Assembly: GCA_014773175.1 (NCBI GenBank)
Contig: VXCM01000474.1
Coordinates: 253,677 to 317,676 of the forward strand
DNA length: 64,000 nt
Reading direction: 5' to 3'
DNA from: Lucifuga dentata
Taxonomy: Eukaryota; Chordata; Actinopteri; Ophidiiformes; Bythitidae
Shown here piece after piece: positions 12,138 to 24,943 of the stretch. The notes under the pieces are model-generated. The model was not told the origin of the DNA. It saw nothing but the letters and a program-made list of their open reading frames with translations, and ran no database searches. The translations under genes were made by a program, and so were the position numbers. Within the stretch, counting starts at the first letter, position 1; each line of letters opens with the position of its first letter.

Positions 12138-13210
12138 ATCATTGTTCTTGTTTTAAAATGTAACTGGTGCAGACCGTGAAATACACATGGGGTAGTAGTT
12201 CAATTATTTCAAGGTACTGTAAACAACCTAGAGTTGTATCTGTACATGAAGGATAGAATTGTTTATTTAAGGGAGGGTGGGGATGAGTGTCTCCATTACA
12301 TTTTAAAGGAATTACATAATAATTTGGGGGGTATTCACAGCAGTGTTATACATTGAGTATTTGTTCAATATCCACACCAACGGGTAAAAATGTGCTCCAA
12401 GTATTTGGAAAAATAAATCCTACAAACCTAAGAGACCTTTAAACCTATGCAATTTGCCAAATTTTCCCATCAAATAAATGAAAGAAAATGACAAGATAGC
12501 TATATATCAGTGATGCATAGCTATCTTCATATCTACATAATCAAGATTAAGTCAAGGATTTAAACAGGCACAGTAAAAGCTTTATTTTATTGGTAAGAAA
12601 AAAAAATAAGAAAAACAAAAAACATTAGAGATGCATACAAATCAGTCCACCTTGAGGCCAGCATGGTCAAAGGTCCACAGTTCATAAAAAAAAAAAATGA
12701 CAGGNAAAAAAAAAAAAATGACAGGTGAAGCTGACAGTCAACATATGTCACTATGTTAAAAAGTCACAGTTTTTAATTAATGTGAATGAGAGGAAAATAA
12801 TGTTAAACACCTTCTTAGACTAGCTGCTCCAAAAATGACATCACGCTTTAAACTTAGAAAGTTATTATGTGACATAAAGAAGACTATGTAAAGCATAGAA
12901 TTGTGTAATTAATCTTGGAGAGTGCCATATGTATGTGTTGACATTACAACTGAGGATTTCTTTATGGAAGAAAATTCCTATTTGTGAAATTCTCAAATGC
13001 AGTAATGTCGCTAAAAATCCAGAGTAGCCACAAGCCTGTTTACAAAAAAACCCACTATGGCTGAGGAGAAAAGGGAATTCAGGGTATTATGGAATGTATG
13101 TAGCAAGCAGTAACAGAAGGGTAAATCCTACAAAAAGGCCTGGAGATTAAAAAAAAAAAAAAANATAAAAAAAAAAAAAAAGATCAATTATAAAACATAA
13201 ACCAACCTTT

Positions 13211-15041
13211 CTATCGATAATGGCGAGGTGGTGGGCTATGGTTCTGTGGAGGGGGTCTTCTGTTAGGTGGACTATGGCGTGACATAGCATGACGTGGGGG
13301 TGACTGGAAGATTGGAGGAGAACCACCTCTGTTATGATAAGGAGGAGAATAGCGCCCCCTGGATCTGGAGCGGGAACGTGATCGATCCCAGCTAGGGGCC
13401 CCACCTCTCTCCTCGAAGACACGGATGTATGCGGTCTCACCCTACAAAAAAAGAGAAAAATAAAACTTCTTCCCAAACGGACTTCTGCGGATGTTACTTT
13501 TGGCATCTTAACTTCAGTGACACGGTTTAGGAACATGTCGCCAGGTCGCTGTTACTCACTTGATGGGAACGGAATTCAGTCCTATCCAATCGGCGTAATG
13601 CATACTCCATATCCTCTCTACGGAGAAACTCCACCACGCCCTCTCCATCTCGCTGCACGTCTGCAAAACACACGTCTCCCGCCTCGCGCATGTGGTCCTT
13701 CAGATCCTGCCAGCTCCCACTTGGAGGCAATCCTGAGACCATAAATATGACAAAAAAATTCACGACTCTGCTGCAATTTACCCCGCCCACCTTTACAAAC
13801 TGCATTCATAAGACCTTCTTCTTTTTGACTCTTCACTTACAGTACTTAGACCGAGAGTCAGATACAAGCCAATTAAGCAAAATTACTGGGGAATATTACA
13901 AAGTGCCCTGATATTTACAACAACAGGACCCCACTTTGCTGCACAAGTTCCAAGAATGTAATCCAGTATGGCTGGTCAAGTCAGATAAAGATAGTAATTT
14001 TAAACTTTGGGGGGGATGGTCTTGGATAAGCAGCCTAATTCTAAAACCTTATATAAACATTTGATAAACACCACACACACACACACACACACAAAAAAAA
14101 GAAAAAAAAGAAAAAGAAAAGATAAAATTACACCTACCAGTCACTATAACCGGTGTTTTGGATTATGCAGCCAACATGACCAGTCTGAGTATAGCGTTTT
14201 GTTTTTCATGACTTAAGGAGCTGCCTTGACCTCATCCACTTAGTCCCCTTGACTTCCAGTCCGCCATGAGAGAGAAACTTATCTGCCTATGACTCTTTAG
14301 GTCCAACTACTTGTCCCCTTCGTCTTCAGTCCTCCATGAGAGAGAGACACATATCTGTCTATGGCTCATTACATCCAACTACTTGTCTCCTTGTCCTCCA
14401 GTCCGCCATGAGAGAAAGACTCTTATCTGCCTATGACTCATTATGTCCATCTACTAGTTTCCTTGACCGTCATTCCACCGAGAGAGAGAGAAATACTTAG
14501 CTATGACTCATGACGTCCACCTACCAGTCACTAAGACCCGGAATTCAGATCTTCGAGTAGGGGGTCCAAACCTTCCCCTAGATCCTCCTCCACCACCTCC
14601 CATAGGACCAAATTTAGTACCAGAAGATCGTGGATACTCCACACGCAGCTTGGAGTCTCCATATCCATATCCATTCCTTCCATAGACAGCATCATCTGCA
14701 TCCCTAGAGAAGAGAGCACAGAACTCCTTACCAAAGTACGCTTGTTTCACTAAGGGACACACACCTGGCAATGCGTTCTCCATCCATTCCCTGCCGGCAG
14801 TCACTGGAGATGTTATTATAGCACAAAATTTCCCAACGAGTGGTATGTGATTCGACTTGCCAATGACCATCCGCAAAACTCACCGTGGGTCTTCAAATCG
14901 GACAAAGGCAAAAGGGATGGTGCCTCTATTGTTCTTCAATTCGACGTCCCGGATTTTTCCATATTTGTAGAAGAGATCCTCAATGTCTCTCTCCTGGACA
15001 TCCATTGGAAGGTTCCCGACATAGATCCGTCCATCCGACAT
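13211..15041 (-). CDS. srsf9: SRSF9, serine/arginine-rich splicing factor 9
   Basis: Nuclear SR protein that binds exonic enhancers and regulates splice-site choice. Four coding exons on the minus strand: 15041-14884, 14703-14525, 13732-13560, 13441-13211 (TAG); 741 nt, 246 aa, phases closing throughout. RRM1 begins [19 protein letters not shown] and continues [17 protein letters not shown]...[11 protein letters not shown]; a glycine-rich hinge and [14 protein letters not shown] follow; the pseudo-RRM carries the SR-family signature GSWQDLKDH then [16 protein letters not shown]; the tail is a short RS segment (SRSRSRSRG) with Pro/His-rich repeats ending [14 protein letters not shown] and FRVLV fit SRSF9 better than SRSF1. 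The start at 15041 has an ACCACCATG context. Intron 2 carries a minisatellite beginning at its splice donor. Confidence 0.93.
14072..14092. repeat. (CA)n microsatellite followed by an A-rich tract
   Basis: About ten CA units running into an aaaaaaaagaaaaaaaag-type tract up to about 14120, inside srsf9 intron 2. Confidence 0.95.
14230..14524 (-). repeat. Minisatellite in srsf9 intron 2, about 70-72 bp unit, starting at the 5' splice site
   Basis: About four imperfect units on the minus strand. Each opens with a GTAG.TGGA-type motif followed by a TAATGAGTCATAG-like block, a TCTCTC tract, CATGGCGGACTGGA and CAAGG. The first unit opens exactly at the exon 2 donor (GT at 14524-14523); later units place GTAG near 14454, 14382 and 14310, spaced 70-72 bp. 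A separate isolated copy of the junction itself lies at 14131-14145. Confidence 0.8.
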
Positions 15042-16099
15042 GGTGGTAAAATGACTGGCTCTGCTGACACAGAATGGAGGCACCCGCAGACTTTAAGATC
15101 ACTTCTTGTTCTCACAAATAGCTGTAGAGGTCGTCCTTATCCTAATCCTAGTCCCAATCCATAAGTTAGTCCATCTGCTTCCAATTTCTTAATTTTGACA
15201 AAATGAAACTCTAAACCAGGGATGAAGCCATGATAGTAGTAAATGATGAGTTCAAGACAAATAGCACAGGATGTTGGATCCAATCCTGAAAGCTTAAAAA
15301 CATAGAGTAATGAATGTCCAAAACACTAAATAAACAGTTACAGTAATATGCTGTTTAATGTTAAAAACACCAGATAGACCAAACCAAATAGAAAAAATCT
15401 ACTGTGTACACTTACACCTACACATCTCTTTTCCTTCAGTGGGTGTATTAGATGCTCACACCTTCAATTACACTCGCACCAAATTTAAAAACAAACAAAC
15501 AAAAAAAAAAAACTGTTGCAATTATCAACCAGCATTTAAAGCAAGTTAAGATAACGTGTGACTAGAAAATACAAAAACTCATAAAATCTACCAGTCAATA
15601 CAATCAAGGACATTTCCGTTAAATTGAGATTTAATAAATATACATATATATATATACACATACAATATAGTTAATGTAATGTATTCCAACATTACCACTA
15701 ACTACAATTTCAGAAATTATCATGGAGTTGATTACGCAACGCTCTGGCACACACAAACAACAATTCAACAAACATTTCTTAAAGATAAATATTATTTCCA
15801 GGCTGCTCAATCCCATGGCATTATACATGTGTACCAAATAAAATGGTGACAGTATTTATCTTGTGCCATATGTTAACGAGGTAATCTTCGAAGCAGTAGT
15901 TGTTTACGTGTATTTCATTAACGCTAGATGAACAAAATCGGTAAAATCAATTTTGAACCCCTGGGCCTTGAAATTGGTTAACGCGAACTACGAAATACTG
16001 ATATCAATAGTAGGTCAACTGGTCGAACTTGTTCGCTGCCACTGGATAGTGAAATTGGATTTTTGATAGCAGAAAAAAAAAAAAAAAANGAAAAAAAAA

Positions 16100-16820
16100 A
16101 AAAAATCATAACCGAGTTTAAAAAAAAATCATAACCGAGATAATACGAAAGTTAACAAGGATACGTGGTTTCAAAGCCCTTCCGCTTTGCCGCGGTAGTC
16201 ATAGGCCCAGTTAGCCAAACAGCTATGTAGCTGTAATATTATGGCTAAGCAAGCGCCGAGCAAGATGACGGATGCTAATTAAGGTGGGTTAGCTGACCCA
16301 TCTAAAAATAAATCTTTTAACCAAACCATCTTGATATTTAGCTATAGCTTGAAAGTAGTTACCAATTGAAGATGCATTCTCCACTCCAGCAATTAGACGC
16401 ATATAGCTTTTTGCTGATAACTGAAATCAGCTAACCAGCTAAAAGGCTAAATATTTTCAAAATACAGATGTGGGTAATGCAAGCTTAAGGCATGCATGAT
16501 GCTGAACAACGCTCACAGTGAGCAATGTTATCGTATGTTTACCTTTTCGAAGCAAATAAGTGTCTTCGTTTCGATTTCAACGTTATTAGTTCTCAGTGCT
16601 CCGCTGTAAGACCGTTTCCGTGTTAGCTTAATAGCTTTCAATGGAGCTGTCGCCACCCGATTTGGAGCGACGTTAGCTTCTTCTTCCTCTCCCTTTAGTT
16701 TTATGGTACTTGGCATTCGGCTTTGTGGTGCATTACCGCCACCTTCTGCTCCGGAGAGCAACATTAGCTAGCAGCTTGATCGCTTCTTCTTTGTCCAGCA
16801 GATCCGGTGCGATTAGTGCA
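16100..16820. promoter_or_regulatory. CpG-rich block, candidate promoter / 5' non-coding exon
   Basis: CpG dinucleotides, scarce in the surrounding DNA, recur here (ttgccgcggtag, gcgccgag, gatttggagcgacgtt, gctccggagagc, gatccggtgcgatt). On the minus strand a 78-codon open frame (16764-16528) ends next to a good donor, GAAAAG|gtaaac at about 16551-16552. It does not splice in frame to the srsf9 start codon, so if transcribed it would be a 5' UTR exon for srsf9 or part of an unrecognised gene. The encoded peptide matches no family I know. Confidence 0.4.
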
Positions 16821-17439
16821 ATACTGCAGGTTACAAAGGAAAACACATCGCACATCACAGAAGTAACTAATAATGATAATGTAATTGTCTCATTGTATGG
16901 AAATGAATGGAAAACCTGAAAGATAGGAAAAATACATTTATTTTTTAAAACACTACAGCATGCTTTGCAAAACGCTTAGCTGTTGTCTAATGCAAAGAAC
17001 ATATAGCCTTGTATCCTAAATAGAACAAAACATGCAACAGTGTGGTTTTTTTAATTGGATTGTGTTCATTGAAGAGTGCATTATATTGTATTGCATTATT
17101 TTATCCCATCTTTGTACATACAGGAGGAACAAAATAACTTAGCAATACAATAGTCCATACTTTAAAAGAGTTATATCTTTTATACTAGGGTCTTTTTTGA
17201 CTCACTGAATACAGGTGTAATAAATGAATTGTTAATCTAAGTAACAAACATCAATTAATAACAAACATCATTAAAGACTGTATTCCATTCATATGTGTCA
17301 GTGTCCAGGTCCAGGTATTCATGCTCAATAATGTTGCTAGTGCCACACCTAAATTGAATACATTCATGTTATTAGTACCTGTACTTTTTTAAATAACAAG
17401 TTAAAATGTCCTAAAATAACCATGTAATGCGTCATTAAT

Positions 17440-17713
17440 GATACTATAGTCTCACTAGTGTGCAAGATTTGAGCTGAGTGCAGGAACGCGCAGCAGGCAT
17501 GCTTTTTTTGCAGCAGCAGCAGCAGCAGGTATATGTTGCGTACGTCACATTAAACTGGATGACGTAACACGTGATGCACCGCCCCCCGCGCGCCAACTAT
17601 TTTATAAGCACAGTCAGGCCGCTAGCCTACATAGTGTCGCATGTTTCACTATTATAGTTGTGATGAGGATAAGACAACTGGAACTAAATTAACTCTTCTT
17701 ATTATTAACTCCA
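17440..17713 (+). promoter_or_regulatory. prodh promoter region
   Basis: Immediately upstream of the prodh start codon are a TATA-like tataag (17603-17608), a CRE-like tgacgtaa (17560-17567) directly followed by an E-box cacgtg (17568-17573), a second half site tacgtcac (17541-17548), a GC-rich gccccccgcgcgcc stretch, and a short (GCA)n run at 17511-17527. A TSS about 25-30 bp past the TATA-like box would give a 5' UTR of roughly 80 nt. Motif-based inference only. Confidence 0.5.
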
Positions 17714-20700
17714 ATGTCGTATACTAAGTTTGTAACGGTGTTTGTTAGGGCAAACTCAGAAAATGTCAGGAAAATACGCATTTCTCCTGGGAGATTCAGA
17801 TCGACAGTGGCATCCACCAAGCCCGAAGAAGTTGGAGAGAAACAGCAACAGATTGATGGGTGCGCAGTGGTGGAAGCTGAGCCCGTGGAGCTCATCAGCC
17901 AGACCAAAAATGTTGCAAACAGTCATGTAAATAAAATCGACATTGACTTCGACAACACCCAGGAAGCCTACAGAAGTAAAGATAATGTTGAACTGCTCCG
18001 AAGTCTGCTGGTCTTCAAGCTTTGTACTTTCGATTTCCTTGTTGACAAGAACAAAGAGGTGAGCTGTGTTCAAATATATAATTAATGGCTTAATTAACAC
18101 TCTTTGTTTTGTCCCTGGACTGAGAAAGTGTGCACAATTTAACTTTGCCACATTCATGCATTAATAGCTAAATAATTAAGTTGTAATTAACAATAAATAT
18201 GCAAATGTGATTAATTTTGTAATGGCATGGAAGTATGGTGTTATAAACAGGCTGTAAGTAGACTTAAGGAAATAATAAAATCTTGTTTTTCCAGCTGATG
18301 GAGATTAGTAAGAAGTTACTTGGCAAGTGGATGTTTGAGAAGCTGATGAAGATGACCTTCTATGGCCAGTTTGTGGCAGGAGAAGACCACAACTCCATAA
18401 AACCTCTGATTAGGAAGAATCAGGCCTTCGGTGTTGGAGCAGTGTTAGACTACAGTGTGGAAGAAGACCTGACACAAGAGGAGGCAGAGAAGAAGGAGAT
18501 GGAGTAAGTTATTTTTAAATTCAACTGACATCCATGCATATACTGTACCTCCAGCATTTAATCTTCCATTCTAAGCCAACTTAAACTCTCTAAAAAGATG
18601 AGGAAAAACAACCCCAAAACCTCAACACATAAGGAAAGTTAGAGTAATTTCAAAGGGAGATATCACCTCATAATATATTTTGGGGTGCAATAATAGCCTT
18701 AGATGGAGAATAATAAATAGAAAAATAAAATAATTATTTTTCCATTAGATATACAAAAGTCTATGTTTATAACAAGTCTTGTATCAGTGTAATAAATTTA
18801 ATTTCAGTTCTTTTCAATTGCTTTCACTAGTTAGTTAAGTTTACATAAAAATTAAATCATATTTGTTCTTATTACCTCAGGTCTGAGAATACATTGTACT
18901 GTTTTTCTGGGCCTACTTAGTAATGCCAGCAGGTCATAATCAAGCAAGCAAATAAATTTTTTTTTGCCTCCAGTAGCAAAACAGTGCAGATCTCTCATTG
19001 GTCAGCTCAGACAGACCCCTCTCATTTGACTGGTTGTCCTGATTGTTCCGCTGGAGAATGTCACATGAAGCACTTGAGGCTGCCAGCCTCTAAGCTGATG
19101 TAATGGATCCTTTCATGGAGTACGCTGAAAGTGTTATATAATGTTTTGCAACAGAAACAGTCTTACTTTAACCTGGGAATCACAAGCATACTGATATTGA
19201 ATTCCAAAAAAACATTTTTCATGATTAGTGTTCTAGTTATATCTTTTTTCAAATTCATAATATTAGAAAGACGCAATAACCAAAAGCAATTTACGTCACA
19301 GATTTTATACTTGTGGATAACATTTACTTTATAAGCATATGATGAACATGTTTGAACAAAAAAGTAGTTCAAGTTTGCTCCCATAGTGTTTGACTTTGCC
19401 TCATGTCACAGCATGTAGAGCAGAGAAGGTCATATTTGCATATCGTCTCAGCATGGAAGGTTCAAATTACTTATAAAAGAAAAGCCTTTTGTTTGCAATT
19501 AAATGTAATTTATGAAAGTGACACAAGAGACTAACTATTGACAATCTGAGAGCAGCAGAAACAGGACAGCATTTGTACACAAAAGTCAGCAATGTGTATT
19601 TTAGCATGTATAGAAAGGTCATGGTACTGTAAAGTACCATGACTGTAAAGCCTCTATGGCTATGGAAGGAAACATTAAATGTGTTTTGAAATGGGAAGCT
19701 GGTACTGTACGAGTGGTTGTCATGAAATGTAAATCCATAATAACACACAACTTGGAAGAATCATTACAGCATATTGTCATTATTGCACATGTTTTATATT
19801 AATTACCAGCCTTTTTTCATTTCTTATTCTTTCGGAAAGTAAATTGTTTTAAGAAGTTACATTGACAGTAATTCCCACTGCTCTCCTTGTTTTTCAGTTC
19901 ATGTGTTTCTGAAGCTGAGAAAGAAAGTCCAGGTGTGTATATCAGCTGAAGCTTCATTTTGTTTGTTCAATGTAGTGGAACTGTGTGATTTCCTTTAAAA
20001 TCATACATAAGTTGTTGCAGTATCAAATACTGCATGCTTCGTAGCATAAGACCTTAACTGTTTTAACAAGTATCAGTGAAAGGCTTGCAGGGCACAGATG
20101 AACTGCTGGTTTTGTAATAATACTGAATTTCTTCAGTGAGGCCTAGAGAAACACCCCCAGTCAGTGCTGTCAGGAATATCAGGACCGGTATTTCCAGTCA
20201 CGCAGGCATGCAGGACATCCTGGATTGTACTGGTTAAAGCTGGATCCTGTTGGGCTTAAAATGGCATCAGTGTAGTGTATATTGTGGGGTGAGGGGTAGG
20301 TGGTGACTGTTTAGGATTGATCTTTGGGACTTACATATAATGTTTCACCATATGTAGCATTCTCTGGTCTTCATTTTCAAAATGTGGTGTGACATGATGA
20401 GCATTACATGAATATCAATATAACCTCCTTGATACTTGTTACTTAGCGTTACTAGTTGTAGTTTTAGTAATAGCAGTAAGCCATCCTACGTTGTAAAACA
20501 TTTGGAAAAGTAAAAAAAAAAAATTTAAACATGTCATGTTCACACTGGCTTGCCACTTTCTTCATGTCCTCTTTAGCACATTAGCACATTGCTGCCTTTT
20601 GCAGCACTTACTCCCATTATTAACCATCAACACAGGCCTTCTGCAGTCGGTAGACGTGATACACATTTCTGCCAGCTGTAGGGGAGGCCACCCTGCATGG

Positions 20701-23700
20701 TGTTTAAGGCTTATGTGAGCATTCCCACTGGGAGAACACGAGATACAAGCAATATGGGACATGCTCAAAAAACATTTTAAAAAAGAAATTGCTCTACACT
20801 AGTAGCCAGAAGTCTTGCAGGGCACCTTTAATGTATCATGTTCAAAATAAAAAAGCAAAGGAGTGCAATAATGCTGATGTCTGCTGACATCCCTCCACAT
20901 TAGTCTGAATGATGTTTTTTTTCTCTCTCTCTTTTTTTTTTTGTTTTTTACAAATATTATCATTATCATCATCATCATCGTTATCATTATATGTTTAGTT
21001 ACAGTTGAGAGATGCACCTCGTATCACTTTCTTGAGAGCTGGAGCTTGTCATTATTTAGACTCTATCCTATTCAGCCACACTACTTCACACTAAAATAAA
21101 TCAGATCATTCTTTTTTTCTGTGTTCTTCCTAATGGTTGTCTAAGTTCATGGTAAAAATTTCTTTACCACAAAGTCAGCAGCTGATGTTGTCATTGTTTG
21201 GCTCCAGATGGTGATCATCGTGAGAAGAAGTATAAGGCCCATCGTCAGTTTGGGGACAGGCGTGGGGGTGTGATCAGCGCTCGTACATACTTCTATGCAG
21301 ATGAGGCCAAATGCGATAAGCAAATGGAGACTTTCTTGGACTGTATTAAAGCATCTGGTAAGTTATTATTTTCACGAAAGTTTCAAAATAATAGAAGGGT
21401 TTCTGTTGAGAATGATTAAATATTTGAATTATTCAACTGTATACATTAAGAAGTAAGATAAAAGATGTCATCAATTTTCATTTTTCAGGAGGAGCCTCAA
21501 CAGATGGATTTTCTGCTGTGAAACTGACGGCATTGGGGCGCCCACAGTTCCTTGTATGTTTGCAGTAACACCCTTAAATATCTTTATGTTTGCCCATCTT
21601 AAGTTTCTCACATAAAATTAAACATATGTGGTCCACCTTAGATAAACTAAGACAGCACAACTTGAGTTAATCACTGTCTTATTTGTATTGATATGCTGAT
21701 ATTGACGCGGTTCTGTGTTTGTGTGTGTGTCAACAGCTTCAGTTCTCAGAGGTCCTGGTGAAATGGAGGCGTTTTTTTAACTTCCTCGCAGCCCAACAGG
21801 GAAAGTCTGAAATGACGGCTTTGGAGCAAAAACTGGAGCTGGAACAACTCAAGGTGTGTTAAGCCTGGAGCAAATGCTAAAGCAGACTCATGCCTGTTTA
21901 TCACTGCTGTCATCATTTCAACAGTGTGTCTGTTTTTACAACTTCATGTCCTTTGTGAAAAGAAACAGCCTTGATTTTAGATTGATAGGTACTAAAACCT
22001 AGCCTAGTTTCCCCAGGAATGTGTGCTTTTTATATATCCCATATAATCTATAGTATCTTATAAGTATGAAATATACGCAATGTATGTTTTCGTAATCACT
22101 GGATCATCTCCCTTAGGAAAGTTTGGCTAAACTGGGTGTTGGAGGAAAGGATGACATTGAGAACTGGTTTACTGGAGAGAAACTGGGATTGACAGGGTAA
22201 GTTTGTAGACCAGCATTTAAAAAGTTGTGATTCATTCCTATGAGATTGAATAACCACTTAAAGGACATTTAATTGAAAGGATTCTTACTGAATTTGTACA
22301 TATTTTTATTTACACGTTCTTACTTCTTTTTCTGCAGAACAATAGATTTGCTGGACTGGAACAGCCTAATAAACGATACCACAAAAATTTCCAGTCTGCT
22401 TATGGTACCGAACCTTGAGGTGAGTCAGCCATGAAAAAAAAAAAAAAAATCTTTAAAAGAGATTTTTAGGGAGAGCTCTCCTTTTACGTATGTCCACGCC
22501 TTCATGTTTATTTGTGAGCTTTCCAGACAATAAAGATATTTTTGAAGGAAAATGCAAACTGATGCGATGTTGTATGTGTTGTCTGTGCAGACAGGCCAGC
22601 TGGAACCTTTGTTGAAAATGTTTACAACTGAGGAGGAGCGGCAGATGAAGAGAATGCTTCAGAGAGTGGATATTCTGGCCAAGGTATAACTCAATAACGA
22701 TCGTAATACCAATCAGAAAACCAAACATACTCAAACAAATAATGTGTAGGTTTAATTCTGAATAATTTAGAACAGTTTCAGTGTAACCAAGCAAGGAACT
22801 CTGAACTGAACTGTGTTTGCTGAAGTGTTAAAAGTTTGTTTGTCTTATGCACATTGCTGAGTGCCAATGACAGAATCATAATGTGAAAATGCTGTGTCTG
22901 CAGCATGCTGTGGAGAACGGAGTAAGGCTGATGGTGGATGCTGAGCAGACCTACTTCCAGCCTGCAATTAGCAGACTGACCCTGGAAATGCAACGGAAAT
23001 TTAACAGGGAAAAACCAATCATTTTCAACACCTATCAGTGTTACCTCAAGGTGAGACTACAATTTTGCCATTATGGCTAATTACATGTTCATGCTTCACA
23101 ATTTTACTCTTAATTAGTTAGCATTTAGCCTTATAAAGATAGTTGTGTAATAACATATTTTTGTGCTTTTTAACTGTCAGGAAGCCTATGACAATGTAAC
23201 TTTGGATGTTGAGCTGTCACGGCGGGAGGGTTGGTACTTTGGTGCCAAACTGGTCCGTGGAGCCTACATGTACCAGGAGAGAGCCAGGGCCGAGCAGATC
23301 GGCTATGAAGATCCATTAAACCCAACCTACGAGGCCACTAACAGGATGTATCACAAGTGAGTTTGAAATTATCGGCACTTTTCTGTGATTCAGTTAAAAT
23401 GAATATAAATTCTAACCAGCCGCCTTGTCGATTTGTGTCTTTGTGTAGGTGTTTGGAGTATGTGCTGGAGGAGATTGAACACAACAGGAAGGCAAATGTA
23501 ATGGTTGCAACACACAACGAGGACACAGTGAAATTTACTTTACAAATGTAAGCTTTGCCTACAGCCTGCATGACAAATTCAAAGTCGGCAGAACATTTTG
23601 CCTCCAACAAAGCATGATTTGTTTGAACATGCATGAAAGCTTTAAATCTCTCATTCATGGGGTATTAGCTCTAAAGATTTAAACTAATGATCAGGTTATT

Positions 23701-24732
23701 GCTGTAGATATAATCTACGGTAGTCTTTGTCAAATTTCCTATGCAGTTACAGGATTTACTAAAAGAAATTTGCACCATCTGTTCTCATTATGTAACGGCC
23801 TTGAATCGTGATTTTTCTGCTTTTTTTTTTCAGGATGAATGAGATGGGCCTTTTACCTACTCAGAATAAGGTTTACTTTGGACAGCTGCTGGGCATGTGT
23901 GACCAGATCAGCTTCCCGCTCGGTATGTTACCGTCTGCTCAGATACTAAAAGTAAACACTTACTTACGCAACCAGTGAAGTTTACGTCACGTGTTTTTTT
24001 TGCTCCACAAAAAAATAGCAACGACAGACGTCAGCTTTTCGACACCCTTGCAGCCAGTTGATCTCTGAGATGTTCCAGCCAGTCTATTGACAAATGACTA
24101 AATGTCCTGACCATCCTGTTACAGATTGTAAAATGGGGTCAGAAGGAATGTTTGCCGTTAACCTACATTAATCTTGTCAATTGTTATCTAACGTTGATTG
24201 CAATACTTGACATTTTATCCTCTGTCAAGTGTAAGCAGTTGAGTGAGCTGAATTGTTATTTCAGGTAACTGCAAGATAAAAATTATCATTGGCTAATGTC
24301 AGGATGACTCCTTTTTCAACTATTGACTGCGGAATGATTAAAATGATGCCTAATGTAGTTTTTTTTTCTTCTGAGTCCTGAGTCCACTGACTGAAACAAA
24401 AAAGGCACCCAAACACAATTAACAAAGGCAATGAAAAGAGAAACTTTAAAAACCTCGCATGCCCTGTTGGACATTACATGCATGACCTTGAATCCCGACA
24501 TGGTGGAGATCCTACATATTGATTGATTATGTTCTGAACAGGTCAAGCCGGTTTCCCAGTGTATAAATATGTCCCGTACGGCCCTGTGAACGAGGTCATT
24601 CCATACCTGTCCCGCCGTGCTCAAGAAAACCGTGGCTTCATGAAGGGATCCCAGAGAGAGCGCAGCCTGCTGTGGAAGGAGCTGAGGCGCAGGATGCTCA
24701 GTGGTCAGGTCTTCTATAAACCTGTTTTCTGA
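17714..24732 (+). CDS. prodh: PRODH, proline dehydrogenase 1, mitochondrial
   Basis: FAD-dependent enzyme of the mitochondrial inner membrane that oxidises proline to pyrroline-5-carboxylate, the first step of proline catabolism. Fourteen exons: 17714-18058, 18295-18503, 19898-19932, 21208-21357, 21489-21553, 21737-21853, 22117-22196, 22338-22419, 22591-22683, 22904-23050, 23181-23356, 23449-23547, 23834-23922, 24542-24732 (TGA); 1878 nt, 625 aa, all GT-AG with closing phases. The N-terminus ([20 protein letters not shown]) is basic and hydroxylated, as in a mitochondrial presequence. The barrel shows [71 protein letters not shown] and [18 protein letters not shown]. Length fits human PRODH (about 600 aa). 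Fish often have two paralogs; I cannot tell which this is. Confidence 0.96.
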
Positions 24733-24937
24733 GTCCCGGTTTGGAACGTTTCACTGTCCACAGTACTTCTGTAAGCATTCCACCACCTCTGTGTGTATTT
24801 TACTACTACTCTTAGTACAGGAACTTTAGTGCCTTTCCTCAGCAGGATAGTGTCAGGACTGCATGATATGATTCTGAGTTTTCACTGGTATTTCATTACT
24901 GTCATAGGTTTTATTCATGTTTTTTTGGGTGATATTT

Positions 24938-24943
24938 AATAAA
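24938..24943 (+). terminator. Candidate prodh polyadenylation signal
   Basis: An AATAAA hexamer about 205 nt after the prodh stop codon, in a T-rich setting. No cleavage site can be read from sequence alone. Confidence 0.4.

Larger units (their letters stand above)
9054..13210. other. sgsm1 3' UTR and sgsm1-srsf9 convergent intergenic region
   Basis: No exon recognised. The first part must be the sgsm1 3' UTR; a polyadenylation-type run attaaataaataatat near 11425-11440 is one candidate end, implying a UTR of about 2.4 kb, and an earlier attaaa sits near 9207. The region also holds a dispersed-repeat fragment (about 9830-10075), foldback copy 4, and two single-N joins at 12705 and 13164. The srsf9 transcript enters from the right and its 3' UTR must end somewhere here. 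Confidence 0.5.
15042..17713. other. srsf9-prodh divergent intergenic region
   Basis: The two genes are divergently transcribed. No confident exon was found. The stretch contains A/T-rich DNA to about 16.1 kb, an assembly join at 16089 with a short duplicated flank, a CpG-rich block at about 16100-16820, an AT-rich stretch, and the prodh promoter region at about 17440-17700. A possible splice acceptor for an upstream srsf9 5' UTR exon (ctgtgtcag on the minus strand) sits about 25 bases before the srsf9 ATG. Confidence 0.5.

Noticed and set aside
14220..14520. CRISPR-like spaced repeats
   Set aside because: The 70-72 bp units are contiguous and imperfect, with no unique spacers, in a eukaryotic intron: a minisatellite.
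19622..19645. tcatggtac / gtaccatga inverted repeat with 6-nt loop
   Set aside because: Only 9 bp per arm, with no transcription context; expected by chance at this scale.
21720..21736. (GT)n run before the prodh exon 6 acceptor
   Set aside because: Only a few units and a normal acceptor; not comparable with the zmat5 case.
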